Numbered from the stretch's first letter, positions 53,935 through 62,523 are shown. The stretch: 64,000 nucleotides of DNA from Mucilaginibacter aurantiaciroseus (GCF_024055595.1 NZ_JAMXOF010000002.1:744001-808000), one strand, 5' to 3'. The notes: a model not told the origin generated them from the sequence alone. Translations and numbers: made by a program.

Positions 53935-54660
53935 ATGAAATTAGATATTTTAGTTTTACCCGTACACCCCGACGATGCCGAACTGGGCTGTGCAGGCACC
54001 ATATTAAAACATATAAAACTTGGACATAAAGTAGGCATTGTAGACCTTACCCGCGGTGAGCTGGGTACCCGTGGCTCTGCCGAGATTCGCGATGAAGAGG
54101 CCGCGAAGGCTGCCGAAATATTGGGTTTATCCGTGAGGGAAAACCTGGCTATTCCAGACGGCTTTTTTACCAATACGCAAGAGTGCCAACTGAAAGTGAT
54201 AGCAGCTATCCGTAAGTTTCGGCCCGAAATAGTGATCACCAATGCCTATCATGACCGCCACCCCGATCATGGCCGCGCGAACGAACTGGTAGAAGCATCC
54301 GCATTTTTATCGGGCTTGCGACGGATAGAAACTTTTGATGCAGATGATAAAGCGCAAGAGCCATGGCGCCCAACACAGGTACTTCATTTTATACAGGACA
54401 GGTACATTAAGCCTGATATTATTGTAGATGTAACCGAGTTTTGGGGTAAAAAGATAGAAAGCGTTTACGCCTACAGCTCCCAGTTCCACAGCCCGGATTA
54501 TAATGAGGACGAGCCACAAACCTACATCTCGTCTCCCGATTTCATCGAGCAGATAAATGGTCGCGGCCGCGAGTTTGGCAAAAGCATCAACACCAAATAC
54601 GGCGAAGGCTTTACATCGAGAAAGATCTTAGGGGTAGATAATTTGTTTGAATTGAGATAA
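53935..54660 (+). CDS. bshB1: bacillithiol biosynthesis deacetylase BshB1
   Basis: Zinc deacetylase of the PIG-L family, 241 residues, removing acetyl from GlcNAc-malate in bacillithiol synthesis. The zinc/catalytic motif VHPDDAELGCAGTI is at residues 9-23 and the second motif is AYHDRHPDHGRANELV near 104. LTRGELGTRGS matches BshB1 specifically. It is the last gene of the DUF4294-peroxidase operon. Its presence implies bacillithiol as a low-molecular-weight thiol, with bshA and bshC elsewhere. Confidence 0.94.
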   Translation: MKLDILVLPVHPDDAELGCAGTILKHIKLGHKVGIVDLTRGELGTRGSAEIRDEEAAKAAEILGLSVRENLAIPDGFFTNTQECQLKVIAAIRKFRPEIVITNAYHDRHPDHGRANELVEASAFLSGLRRIETFDADDKAQEPWRPTQVLHFIQDRYIKPDIIVDVTEFWGKKIESVYAYSSQFHSPDYNEDEPQTYISSPDFIEQINGRGREFGKSINTKYGEGFTSRKILGVDNLFELR

Positions 54661-54810
54661 GGATTAGATTTCGTTGTCGTAGGGACTCACATCGTAGACC
54701 CTACGATGCCTTGTGTGTGCGCGCAGGCTATCTTTTAGAAGACCCTGCGAGGACTTGAAGAGGCCGCTCAATTTCCCGCTTTTGTTGGTGTTGTTACCAA
54801 AAATTTCCGA
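54661..54810. repeat. non-coding stretch with hairpin repeats after bshB1
   Basis: TCGTAGGG/CCCTACGA form an 8-bp hairpin at about 54678-54709, followed by a GCGCAGG...CCTGCG pair around 54720-54757. No gene is seen. These look like interspersed repeats. Confidence 0.5.
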
Positions 54811-54853
54811 TAACGAAAGAAGGCCATTCAAATTGTGTGGCTTTCTTTCGTTA
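54811..54853. terminator. strong hairpin between convergent genes
   Basis: A 15-bp stem (TAACGAAAGAAGGCC with GGCTTTCTTTCGTTA, one G-U pair) around a 13-nt loop, between bshB1 and the small minus-strand gene. It probably serves as a bidirectional terminator. Confidence 0.75.
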
Positions 54854-54866
54854 AATTCATTAAACT

Positions 54867-55304
54867 TTAAATGCCTACGTATTCAAAACGGTTGTTCTCG
54901 TTGCTGCGTTCGCGTTTAAGCCTGTTCTCTTTGGCAAGCTTTAGCAGGATGCCTGATAACTCGGATGTTTTAAATTCCGAATCGAATTTTTCTTTGCAGT
55001 ACTCTGCAATGGATGATATAGAATGTGGTGTTTTAAAATAATCGCTGTTTAGCAAATGGTTCAACACCTTGGTGGCACCCGGTTTTTTACGGCCATGCTC
55101 CTGGTTCACTTCATTTTCTCTTGATGGCCTGCGTCCTCTTTTATTAAAAATTTCAGATCCTTCCGTATCACCACGCTCTGTTTCCATAATCTCGTCTAAA
55201 AGCCTGTCAACCACTCTCACCTGTACAGCTTCAGACTGGAAAGAATTAACAACTTCAGCAATCTCTGTAAGTTGTTTTTTTAATTTTTCAATTTGTCTGT
55301 TCAT
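54867..55304 (-). CDS. hypothetical protein with N-terminal coiled coil and winged-helix-like C terminus
   Basis: A 145-residue cytoplasmic protein of no family I can name. Residues 1-45 are a heptad-rich helix (IEKLKKQLTEIAEVVNSF). The middle is a charged, disordered linker with GRRPSREN, similar to an AT-hook. Residues about 77-140 have the helix pattern of a winged-helix DNA-binding domain (ATKVLNHLLNSDYFKTPHS, then SELSGILLKLAKENRLKRE). A DNA-binding role is inference. A 28-nt tandem repeat lies 75-130 nt upstream and might be its operator. Confidence 0.65.
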   Translation of the reverse strand: MNRQIEKLKKQLTEIAEVVNSFQSEAVQVRVVDRLLDEIMETERGDTEGSEIFNKRGRRPSRENEVNQEHGRKKPGATKVLNHLLNSDYFKTPHSISSIAEYCKEKFDSEFKTSELSGILLKLAKENRLKRERSNENNRFEYVGI

Positions 55305-55378
55305 TCTATTTCTAGTCCTATATGTATATATATAAATAATGCGTTTTATATGTTACGTATCTATACCTCAATTAATAA

Positions 55379-55434
55379 CAATTAAGTCACAATTATTAAT
55401 TAATAGCAATTAAGGCACAATTATTAATTAATAT
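55379..55434. repeat. two tandem 28-nt AT-rich repeats
   Basis: Two adjacent 28-nt copies starting CAATTAAG differ at two positions (T/G at position 9, G/T at the end). A partial third copy precedes them. They lie in the promoter region of the unknown minus-strand gene, and TTAATTAA-type palindromes are inside each copy. Confidence 0.75.
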
Positions 55435-55478
55435 TATAATAACGCTAATTTGCAATTATAGTATTTGATAAATAAAAA

Positions 55479-55508
55479 AAGCGTCTGTTTGTGTAAAAAC
55501 AGGCGCTT
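55479..55508 (-). terminator. intrinsic terminator after lat
   Basis: AAGCGTCTGTTT pairs with AAACAGGCGCTT (one G-U) around a 6-nt loop, followed on the minus strand by a run of seven T. Confidence 0.85.
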
Positions 55509-55531
55509 GTAGCAATATTATTACAGTTGTA

Positions 55532-56863
55532 TTATAGTTGCGGCAATATCTTTTCCAGCATGTGCATACCCTCGTCAATATGGCCGTTGTCCATAATAAG
55601 GGCCGGCCTAAAGCGAATGCTTCTGTCGCCACAGCCCAGGTACATAATATTATTCTCTAAACCAATATTAATAAAGGTGTTACGGGTGTTAGCATCTGGG
55701 AAATCAAAGGCAGTTAGCAAACCTTTACCACGCACGTTAGTTATGATATTGTTTTTAGCTGCGATATTTTCTAAGCTGGTTTGCAGGTATTCGCCAGTTG
55801 CGGCGGCTTGCGCGCAAAGGCTATCTTCTTCAATAATTTCCAGGATTTTGGATGAGCGAACCATATCAACCAAATTACCGCCCCAGGTAGAGTTGATGCG
55901 CGATGATACGTTGAAAACATTGTTCTCCACCTCGTCAACCTTTTTGCCAGCCAGTATACCGCATACCTGCATTTTTTTACCGAAGGCCAAAATATCAGGG
56001 CGGGCATTTTCGCCAAAATGCTGGTGCAGCCAAAACTTACCGCTAAGGCCAACTCCGGTTTGTACTTCATCATAAATCAGCATCACTACGTTCTCATCGG
56101 CAATGGCTCGCAATTGCTCTAAAAACTCCTGGCGAACGTGTTTGTCGCCACCCTCGGATAATACAGGCTCGATGATAATGGCGCAAATGTCATCCGGGTT
56201 ATCGGCAAAGGCTTGTTTTATTTGGGTGATGGATTTTGCTTCGCGATCTTTCAGGTCTTCAATATTGGCATCCGTAAGCGGGAAGTGAACCTCAGGTAAC
56301 GACACCCTCGGCCAGTCGAACTTGGCGAACCATTTGGTTTTAACGGGCTGGGTATTGGTTAAGCTTAGGGTATAGCCCGAGCGGCCGTGGAATGCGTTTT
56401 CAAAGTGGATCACCTTAAAACCTTTTTCGGATTTGTGGCCCTTGGCGAAGTTCTTTTGAACTTTCCAATCCATAGCAACCTTAAGCGCATTCTCAATAGC
56501 GAGCGACCCACCTGCAATAAAGAAGGCGTGGGGCAAGTAATCGGGTATGCCAACGCGACTAAACGTATCTACAAACTGGGCGTATTGCTCGGTGTAAATA
56601 TCGGAGTTGGATGGATTGGTTAATGCGGCCAGCATCAGGTTTTTTTTAAAGCCCTCGTCGTTTAGCATTTTTGGGTGATTATAACCCAGGGGTACCGATG
56701 CAAAGCAGGTGAAAAAGTCTAATAGGGTGCGGTTGTTTTTGGAGTCATAAATATGAACGCCCTGGCTTTTTTCCATATCAAAGATAAGGTCGAAACCATC
56801 GGCCAAAATATGCTTGCTAAGGGTAGCCTGAACGTTCTGCGGAGTTACTTGCAATTGGTACAT
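55532..56863 (-). CDS. lat: L-lysine 6-transaminase
   Basis: PLP-dependent class III aminotransferase of 443 residues. The close match to LAT-type enzymes is seen in the N terminus (ILADGFDLIFDMEKSQGVHIYD), FTCFASVPLGYNHPKM and LIYDEVQTGVGLSGKFWLHQ, with the PLP Lys in ILAFGKKMQVCG. LAT moves the epsilon-amino group of lysine to 2-oxoglutarate, giving aminoadipate semialdehyde, a step in lysine breakdown. No pathway partner is adjacent, so the metabolic role rests on family. The ATG start is clear, and a terminator follows. Confidence 0.92.
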   Translation of the reverse strand: MYQLQVTPQNVQATLSKHILADGFDLIFDMEKSQGVHIYDSKNNRTLLDFFTCFASVPLGYNHPKMLNDEGFKKNLMLAALTNPSNSDIYTEQYAQFVDTFSRVGIPDYLPHAFFIAGGSLAIENALKVAMDWKVQKNFAKGHKSEKGFKVIHFENAFHGRSGYTLSLTNTQPVKTKWFAKFDWPRVSLPEVHFPLTDANIEDLKDREAKSITQIKQAFADNPDDICAIIIEPVLSEGGDKHVRQEFLEQLRAIADENVVMLIYDEVQTGVGLSGKFWLHQHFGENARPDILAFGKKMQVCGILAGKKVDEVENNVFNVSSRINSTWGGNLVDMVRSSKILEIIEEDSLCAQAAATGEYLQTSLENIAAKNNIITNVRGKGLLTAFDFPDANTRNTFINIGLENNIMYLGCGDRSIRFRPALIMDNGHIDEGMHMLEKILPQL

Positions 56864-56986
56864 AAAGTAGAATTATTGGTTATACAAATCTAACAAAAAC
56901 GCCTAAATAACAATATTTTAAAGGTTTTTATACCAATTGCCAAAAAAGTAACTTTAAATGAACTAAACCTATTTTTTGAACTAAAG

Positions 56987-57010
56987 CAATTATTGGTATA
57001 CCAATAATTG
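56987..57010. promoter_or_regulatory. 24-nt perfect palindrome upstream of lat
   Basis: CAATTATTGGTA followed by TACCAATAATTG, perfect two-fold symmetry, 124-147 nt upstream of the lat start. Half-site-like copies occur at 56871-56884 (AATTATTGGTTATA) and, reversed, at 56929-56939 (TATACCAATTG). The arrangement resembles a multi-site operator. No regulator gene is adjacent. Confidence 0.5.
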
Positions 57011-57047
57011 ATGTGCAGATGTGCAAATTTTAGATGTGCAGATGAAG
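57009..57047 (+). repeat. GATGTGCAGATGTGCAAAT repeat, copy 2
   Basis: Two GATGTGCAGATG units, collinear with 13774-13803, in the gap between lat and the desulfhydrase-like gene. Confidence 0.6.
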
Positions 57048-57080
57048 GGAATAGCTCAATTTAATATTCAAATCTGCATA

Positions 57081-57971
57081 TTATAAGAATTTATCCTTCA
57101 TCCCTAATAACCCCCAGATACCCCCACTATGTATGGCGAGGATCTTGCTGCCGGGGGCAAAGTGGTCTTTGGCTGCCAAGTCGTAAATAGCGTAAAGCAT
57201 TTTGCCGGTGTAGATGGGTTCGATAAGGATGCCGGTTTGGGTTACAAATTGCTTAATGAACCCGATAAGCTCGGGCGTGGTTTTGCCATAGCCGCCAAAG
57301 TGGTAATCCGTATGCAACGCATATTGTGCAGGGGAGGTTAAAAAACGGTTAATTTCATCGCGCATGAAATCGCCATTTTTAAGCACTGTCACAGCATTGA
57401 ACTGGGTGGGTAAGCCTTTAGCGGTGACGCCATTGATGATGCCTGCTGCGGTGGTTCCGGTTCCACAGGCGCAAAAGATATTTTCGTAGGTTTGGGAGAG
57501 TTCGTTAACTAATTCGCTTACGCCTTTGGCACCTTCGGCAGATGCACCACCTTCGTCGATAAAAAAGGCTTGCCTGTCATTAGCAAAAAACTTCTTGAAT
57601 AGAGCTTGTTTATCGCGGTAGCCCTCCCGGTCTGTAAAGATCAGTTGCATGCCGTGTAGTTTGCAAAGAAACAGAGTGTCATTTACGACCTCTTCGCCGC
57701 GCACAACGCCCGTTGCTTTAAAACCGAATTTTGCCGCAGCAGCCGCTGTTGCCAGTAAATGGTTGGAGTACGCCCCGCCGAATGTTACCAAATGCGTTTT
57801 GTTTTGTGCCTGTGCTTGTTGCAGCACATATTTAAGTTTTCGCCATTTATTACCCGAGATGATGGGGTGGATGAGATCGTCGCGCTTGATGGATACCTGT
57901 AAGCCTTTGGCTGTAAATAGTTCGTTTTCTATTGGCTGTACGGGGCTATATATTTCAAGGTTAAGATGCAT
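57081..57971 (-). CDS. 1-aminocyclopropane-1-carboxylate deaminase / D-cysteine desulfhydrase family
   Basis: PLP enzyme of the tryptophan-synthase-beta fold, 296 residues. The PLP Lys lies in SGNKWRKLKYVL near residue 42, in the context IKRDDLIHPIISGNKWRKLK; GGAYSNHL and the phosphate-binding GTGTTAAGI near 165 are typical. The two activities (ACC deaminase versus D-cysteine desulfhydrase) cannot be separated by eye, and desulfhydrase is commoner in non-plant-associated bacteria. It is transcribed alone, divergent from the RluA gene. Confidence 0.88.
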   Translation of the reverse strand: MHLNLEIYSPVQPIENELFTAKGLQVSIKRDDLIHPIISGNKWRKLKYVLQQAQAQNKTHLVTFGGAYSNHLLATAAAAAKFGFKATGVVRGEEVVNDTLFLCKLHGMQLIFTDREGYRDKQALFKKFFANDRQAFFIDEGGASAEGAKGVSELVNELSQTYENIFCACGTGTTAAGIINGVTAKGLPTQFNAVTVLKNGDFMRDEINRFLTSPAQYALHTDYHFGGYGKTTPELIGFIKQFVTQTGILIEPIYTGKMLYAIYDLAAKDHFAPGSKILAIHSGGIWGLLGMKDKFL

Positions 57972-57991
57972 GGGGTAAATTTAAGGAAATT

Positions 57992-58081
57992 AAAAGAGCC
58001 TCACCTGGTACTCCCCAAAGGAGAGGACTTTAAAAAGCATTTGCACCCTCTCTTATGGCGAGGGTGGGGTGAGGCTTTTTT
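57992..58081. repeat. long hairpin in a divergent promoter region
   Basis: GCCTCACC (57998-58005) and GGTGAGGC (58068-58075), with A and T tracts outside, enclose about 60 nt containing further CTCTCC/GGAGAG pairing. It looks like a terminator, yet lies between two divergent starts and ends 3 nt before the RluA -7 element. It is probably an inserted intergenic repeat. Confidence 0.6.
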
Positions 58082-58083
58082 CT

Positions 58084-58091
58084 TACTTTTG
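58084..58091 (+). promoter_or_regulatory. -7 element for the RluA gene
   Basis: TACTTTTG matches TAnnTTTG, 4 nt before the ATG, implying a leaderless message. Confidence 0.5.
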
Positions 58092-58095
58092 CCAC

Positions 58096-59139
58096 ATGAT
58101 TGATGAAACCGCCATAATTGATAGCGACGAGCAGGATTTGTTTGAACACCTGCGCGTGGTTGTTGATAAGGGGCAGTCGCTGTTGCGGATAGATAAATTT
58201 TTGATGCACCGGGTAGAGAATGCATCGCGTAACCGCATCCAGAATGCTATCGATGCCGGCAACGTATTGGTGAATGATAAGATTATTAAAGCCAGCTATC
58301 GGGTTAAACCGCAGGATGTGATCTCGGTAGTGTTACCGCACCCGCCGCGCGATACCGAGGTTTATCCGGAAAACCTGCCCATCGAAATTATTTATGAAGA
58401 TAACGATGTACTCATCGTGAATAAAGCCGCCGGTATGGTGGTGCATCCGGGTTTTAATAACTATGAGGGCACGCTGGTGAACGCACTGGTTTATCACTTT
58501 AACCAATTGCCAACCCTGCCGGGGAACGATGGCCGCCCCGGATTGGTGCACCGTATTGATAAGGATACGTCCGGCCTGCTGCTCATCAGCAAGAATGAGC
58601 GCAGCATGAGCTACCTGGCCAAGCAGTTTTACGACCACACCATCAACCGGAAATACTTAGCGCTTGCCTGGGGCGATATTGAGCATGACGGCACCGTTAC
58701 CGGCTACATAGGCCGCAGTGTGAACGACCGCAGGGTGATGTCGATATACGACGACCCGGCGAAAGGAAAATGGTCGGTAACGCATTATAAGGTGTTAGAG
58801 CGGATGGGTTATGTTACCCTGATAGAGTGTAAACTGGAAACGGGCAAAACCCACCAGATCCGCGCGCATATGAAACATATTGGTCACCCTTTGTTTAGCG
58901 ATGCCATGTATGGCGGCGACAAAATTTTAAAGGGAACAGTGTTTAGCAAGTACCGCCAGTTTGTAGAGAATTGCTTTGAGATAATGCCAAGGCAGGCACT
59001 GCATGCGCAATCGCTTGGTTTTGTGCATCCTTCGCTTAAAAAGGATATTTACTTTGAAGCCTCGCTACCTGCTGATTTTGAAGGTGTTTTAGATAAATGG
59101 CGAAAGTATATCAAAACAGAAGTGGGAAAAGAAATATGA
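58096..59139 (+). CDS. RluA-family pseudouridine synthase
   Basis: RNA pseudouridine synthase of 347 residues, RluC/RluD-like. An N-terminal S4 RNA-binding domain (about 25-85: RIDKFLMHRVENASRNRIQN) precedes the catalytic domain, whose signature HRIDKDTSGLLLISKN near residue 155 carries the catalytic Asp. KTHQIRAHMKHIGHPLFSD is the conserved later motif. The presence of an S4 domain favours 23S rRNA as substrate, RluD being the closest functional guess. ATG 58096 is chosen over the GTG at 58069, which lies within the hairpin and upstream of the promoter. Confidence 0.93.
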   Translation: MIDETAIIDSDEQDLFEHLRVVVDKGQSLLRIDKFLMHRVENASRNRIQNAIDAGNVLVNDKIIKASYRVKPQDVISVVLPHPPRDTEVYPENLPIEIIYEDNDVLIVNKAAGMVVHPGFNNYEGTLVNALVYHFNQLPTLPGNDGRPGLVHRIDKDTSGLLLISKNERSMSYLAKQFYDHTINRKYLALAWGDIEHDGTVTGYIGRSVNDRRVMSIYDDPAKGKWSVTHYKVLERMGYVTLIECKLETGKTHQIRAHMKHIGHPLFSDAMYGGDKILKGTVFSKYRQFVENCFEIMPRQALHAQSLGFVHPSLKKDIYFEASLPADFEGVLDKWRKYIKTEVGKEI

Positions 59140-59305
59140 GATTTGAGACAGAAGAACAAAATGCTATTATCGGGGTTTCATCAAAAAATAAATTATACTT
59201 AAGTATTTTTTTTTAAGTTATTAAATGTTGTTAGGTAGGGATTAAGGATTTTATCTACGTTTGTAAAAACGTTATTTCTTGAATCTAACATCTCAAATCT
59301 CATAT
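59134..59305. repeat. 15-nt inverted repeat spanning the RluA/aminotransferase gap
   Basis: ATATGAGATTTGAGA (59134-59148, overlapping the RluA stop) and its exact complement (59291-59305) lie 142 nt apart, on both sides of the intergenic region. The right copy ends 6 nt before the next start codon. Confidence 0.65.
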
Positions 59306-59311
59306 CTACAA

Positions 59312-60145
59312 ATGCCTGTTTATATCAACTTTAACGGAGAGATAACACCTGCAGATAGCCAGTTGCTTACTATTGCCAACAGGGCATTCAGGTATGGCGA
59401 CGGCTTGTTTGAGAGTATGCGTGTGATGAAAGGCAAACTTAAATTCCCCGAGCTGCATGCCGAGCGCCTGCAAAAGGGAATGAAGGCGCTTAAGATTGAT
59501 GGCTATTCGCAGGCCGATAGCTGGTTTTTAAAAGAAAAGGTAGAGGAGCTTGCCCGTCGTAACAAGATAAAACATGGTCGTTTGCGCTTAACCGTTTTTC
59601 GCGATGCGGAGGGCTTGTATGCGCCTACCCAAAATAAAATGGCCTACTGCCTGGAGATCCAGCCGATTGAAGAACCCCGCTATTTCCTGAACGAGCGCGG
59701 CCTGATCATGGATGTTTACACCGAACTACTAAAGCCGCTTAACTGGTTATCGAATATTAAAACCTGTAGCTCGCTTATATACGTAATGGCGGGCATCTAC
59801 AAACAGCAAAATAAGCTGGATGATGTGTTCCTGATCAATCAAAACAGGTACCTATGCGAGGCCAACAGTTCTAACATATTTGTTTGGTATCAAAATCATT
59901 TATACACCCCTGCCCTAAGCGAAGGTTGTGTAGAAGGTGTTATGCGCAAGGTAGTGATACAACTCGCACTTGATAACAACATCCCCGTTACCGAGGCGCA
60001 GATAAACCCCGAAATATTAAACGAAGCCGACGAGGTGTTTTTAACCAATGCCACCAAAGGCATCCAATGGGTTATGGGCTACGGCGTAAAACGCTACTTT
60101 AACCGCATCAGCAAAACGCTGATGGATGAGTTGAATAAGTTGTAA
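59312..60145 (+). CDS. class IV aminotransferase (PabC/Ilv-like)
   Basis: PLP enzyme of fold type IV, 277 residues. The N terminus INFNGEITPADSQLL and RYGDGLFESMRV are typical; the PLP Lys is in the NIKTCSSLIYVMA region near residue 150, and CEANSSNIFV and FLTNATKGIQWV complete the fold. Substrate candidates are aminodeoxychorismate (lyase, PabC) or branched-chain/D-amino acids. A pabB gene elsewhere in the window makes PabC attractive, but they are not linked. ATG 59312 is preferred to an upstream TTG that reads through the repeat. Confidence 0.85.
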   Translation: MPVYINFNGEITPADSQLLTIANRAFRYGDGLFESMRVMKGKLKFPELHAERLQKGMKALKIDGYSQADSWFLKEKVEELARRNKIKHGRLRLTVFRDAEGLYAPTQNKMAYCLEIQPIEEPRYFLNERGLIMDVYTELLKPLNWLSNIKTCSSLIYVMAGIYKQQNKLDDVFLINQNRYLCEANSSNIFVWYQNHLYTPALSEGCVEGVMRKVVIQLALDNNIPVTEAQINPEILNEADEVFLTNATKGIQWVMGYGVKRYFNRISKTLMDELNKL

Positions 60146-60261
60146 TTTTTTCTATTGAAAGGGTAATTCCTATGGAGTAAACTACTTTTCGTAGAAATTT
60201 CTACAAAGCGGTTGTTCCAACGGAATATATTTGCATGGTTAATAAACAGTAAAAAGTATAA

Positions 60262-60330
60262 CGCCCCATCGGGGCTACCGCTTTGCAGAAAACGTATAAT
60301 AAAAAAATTGTGCTTCGTAGGAGCTAACCT
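60262..60330 (+). repeat. REP-like hairpin beside the transposase remnant
   Basis: GCCCCATCGGGGCTACCGCTTTG followed after about 25 nt by GCTTCGTAGGAGCTA, aligning with 28382-28442. The element ends 14 nt from the 3' end of the IS200-like remnant, the expected neighbourhood for REP sequences and their transposase. Confidence 0.75.
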
Positions 60331-60343
60331 TTACACCTAAAAT

Positions 60344-60803
60344 TTATTCCGGCTCTTTAAATATATACTTCTCATTAAACGCTATTTCAAAGCTTTTAAG
60401 CAACTGACGGTATTCATCTAAAAAATTAGTTTTCTTGTGATGCTCTTGCTGATTATTGATATACTTAACAACCTTATCAATTTGCGATTTACTGCATGTA
60501 AAAGCACCGTAACCTTCCTGCCATTGAAATTTAAATTGCGTCAATTTTTCTTTGTTGATCCACTCGGACGAGTCGCCTTTTACCAATAGCATCCGGTCTG
60601 AAACAGAATATTCAGGATTTAATCCAATAAACATATGCACATGGTCGAACATATTATTTATAGCTAACATCTTATGGCCATTGTTTTAAGCTGTTGCTTT
60701 AATATATAAGCGCAATCGCTCGTCCCAATCAATATCCAATAATGCAGCGCGGTTTTTTACTGCGAAAACTTTATACATAAAGCTGGGTGTATATATTAGG
60801 CAT
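60344..60803 (-). pseudogene. decayed IS200/IS605-type (RAYT-like) transposase
   Basis: A single-strand transposase of the HUH Y1 family in pieces. The intact 108-residue C-terminal part has the HUH motif in MFDHVHMFIG, WINKEKLTQFKFQWQEGYGAFT, and VVKYINNQQEHHKKTNFLDEY with the candidate catalytic Tyr. Upstream, the N-terminal piece starts at 60803 (MPNIYTQLYV), suffers a two-base loss, continues in another frame as VFAVKNRAALLDID and meets a TAA where family members have Gln. Two lesions make it inactive. A REP-like hairpin adjoins its 3' end. Confidence 0.85.
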
Positions 60804-60809
60804 TGTAAA

Positions 60810-61601
60810 TTAATTTACAAGTTGTTCCGCTTTTATCTCCGCCAAAATCCCATCCCATAAAGCAATACGTGCTTCCAGCGCTTGCTTAACGGCGGTGGTT
60901 GCTTGCGCCCATTTGCTGTCATCATCGCCGCAAAGTTCGGCGGTCATCTGGTAGGCTAACTGGGAGTGGTGGTCGCCGTCCACTTCTATATGGCGCTCCA
61001 GGTAGTAAAGTAATATCTCAACTTTGCCGGGCAGCTGCCCATTCAGCCTCGTCACCATTTCTATAAACATACCGGGGATCAGATCCTCTCGCCCGAACGT
61101 AAATACTGCTGCCTGCAAAAAGCTTTGGTTGGTGGCTATCACCTCAAAAGTATGCTTCACAAACTCGCGTGCGGCGGCAGGTATTTCTGCTTTTGCTAAC
61201 GCGATGTTTACATCTTTTTGCGTGCTTAATTGTTGGAATAGGGAAACTATTGCTGATGTATCAGCACCTGCCTGCTCCATGGCTTTCAGGTATAGTTCGA
61301 AATGGCTGGTGCGTGTACAGGTATGGTCCACGTCGCTTTCTTCGCCGGTTACAATCTCATTAATAAGGTAACGGGTATTGGCACTGCCAACCGGCATCCA
61401 CGGCAGGGTGGTGCAGGTAAGGTTTTTCTGTAGTGCTTTCAGCAGCGACATAAAATCCCAAACGGCAAATATGTGATGCTGCATAAAGGTATGCAGGCTA
61501 TCTATGGTGTTAATATTGCGGTATAGCTCGTGGCTAATCAGTTGTTTACGCAGCGGCTCAATCTCTTGTTTTAGCTGAGCAATTCTTTCAGTACTATTCA
61601 T
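60810..61601 (-). CDS. DUF3050 domain protein
   Basis: A cytoplasmic, all-helical 263-residue protein of the DUF3050 family, expected to share the haem-oxygenase/TenA-like fold. Conserved text includes [24 protein letters not shown] near residue 35 and [21 protein letters not shown] near 200; the His/Glu/Asp residues in these helices could bind metal. No activity is established to my knowledge. ATG 61601 is used rather than the TTG just upstream. It is 4 nt downstream of fmt and hence probably in its operon. Confidence 0.87.
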   Translation of the reverse strand: MNSTERIAQLKQEIEPLRKQLISHELYRNINTIDSLHTFMQHHIFAVWDFMSLLKALQKNLTCTTLPWMPVGSANTRYLINEIVTGEESDVDHTCTRTSHFELYLKAMEQAGADTSAIVSLFQQLSTQKDVNIALAKAEIPAAAREFVKHTFEVIATNQSFLQAAVFTFGREDLIPGMFIEMVTRLNGQLPGKVEILLYYLERHIEVDGDHHSQLAYQMTAELCGDDDSKWAQATTAVKQALEARIALWDGILAEIKAEQLVN

Positions 61602-61605
61602 CAAA

Positions 61606-62523
61606 TTATAATTTATTCCCTCTCAAAAATTCTTCAATGCCCATTCTTTTTTTGCCCTCCATCTGTACGTCCGTTACGCTGATGAAACCATCTGTGGTGG
61701 CAAATTTCAGCGTGGTTTTATTATCGGTTACAAAACCACCCGCGGCAATCCCCGGTTCGCCAGACTCAAAATTTACGCCGTATATCTTCAATACCTTATC
61801 GTTCAATACGGTATATGCCGTTGGAGACGGGCTTAACCCTCTTATCAAATTATACACCTGCTCTGCCGGGTTATTGAAATCTACGAGACAATCGGTTTTA
61901 AAGATCTTGGGGGCGTGTTTTAATTCCATGCTTTCGGCCAGTTCTTCTTGCGGGTGTTCGTGGTAGCGGCCGCTTTCTATACCTTTTACGGTTTTTACCA
62001 GCAGGCCTGCGCCTTTATTCATTAGGCGGTCGTGCAGGTCGCCGGCCGTTTCAGTACCGTTTAGGGTCACTTTTTCGGTGAAAAGGATGTCGCCGGTATC
62101 AATATCATGTTTTAAAAAGAAGGTGGTAACACCGCTTTCCTTTTCGCCGTTAATGATAGCCCAGTTGATAGGGGCGGCTCCGCGGTATTGCGGCAGCAAA
62201 GAGGCATGTAGGTTAATAGTGCCTTTTGGCGGCATATTCCAAACAACTTCAGGTAACATCCTAAAGGCTACAACCACCTGCAGATCGGCTTTTAACGCCT
62301 CCAGTTCGGCCAAAAATTCCGGGTTCTTCAGTTTTTCGGGCTGTATTACTTTTATGCCGTTGGCATCGGCATACTGCTTCACTGCCGATTGATTTACCTT
62401 TTGGCCACGACCTGCTGGTTTATCGGGCGCGGTTATCACAGCAACAATATCGCTGCCGGCCTTTATCAAAGCATCAAGCGATGCAACAGCAAATTGAGGG
62501 GTACCCATAAATATAATTCTCAT
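61606..62523 (-). CDS. fmt: methionyl-tRNA formyltransferase
   Basis: Formylates initiator Met-tRNA using 10-formyltetrahydrofolate; 305 residues. The N-terminal [19 protein letters not shown] is diagnostic. The catalytic Asn-His pair is in [18 protein letters not shown] near residue 106 with the SLLPxYRG folate motif, and the Asp is in DIDTGDILF near 145. The C-terminal OB-like tRNA-binding domain begins near 205. A DUF3050 gene follows 4 nt downstream. An AGGAG stretch lies close upstream of the ATG, which is unusual in this phylum. Confidence 0.96.
   Translation of the reverse strand: MRIIFMGTPQFAVASLDALIKAGSDIVAVITAPDKPAGRGQKVNQSAVKQYADANGIKVIQPEKLKNPEFLAELEALKADLQVVVAFRMLPEVVWNMPPKGTINLHASLLPQYRGAAPINWAIINGEKESGVTTFFLKHDIDTGDILFTEKVTLNGTETAGDLHDRLMNKGAGLLVKTVKGIESGRYHEHPQEELAESMELKHAPKIFKTDCLVDFNNPAEQVYNLIRGLSPSPTAYTVLNDKVLKIYGVNFESGEPGIAAGGFVTDNKTTLKFATTDGFISVTDVQMEGKKRMGIEEFLRGNKL

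Noticed and set aside
54713..54919. Plus-strand ORF of 68 codons after bshB1
   Set aside because: It runs through hairpin repeats and a strong terminator and overlaps a convergent gene on the other strand; there is no protein-like composition.
58069..58095. Upstream GTG start for the RluA gene
   Set aside because: It lies inside the hairpin and upstream of the likely -7 element; the added residues are not typical of the family.
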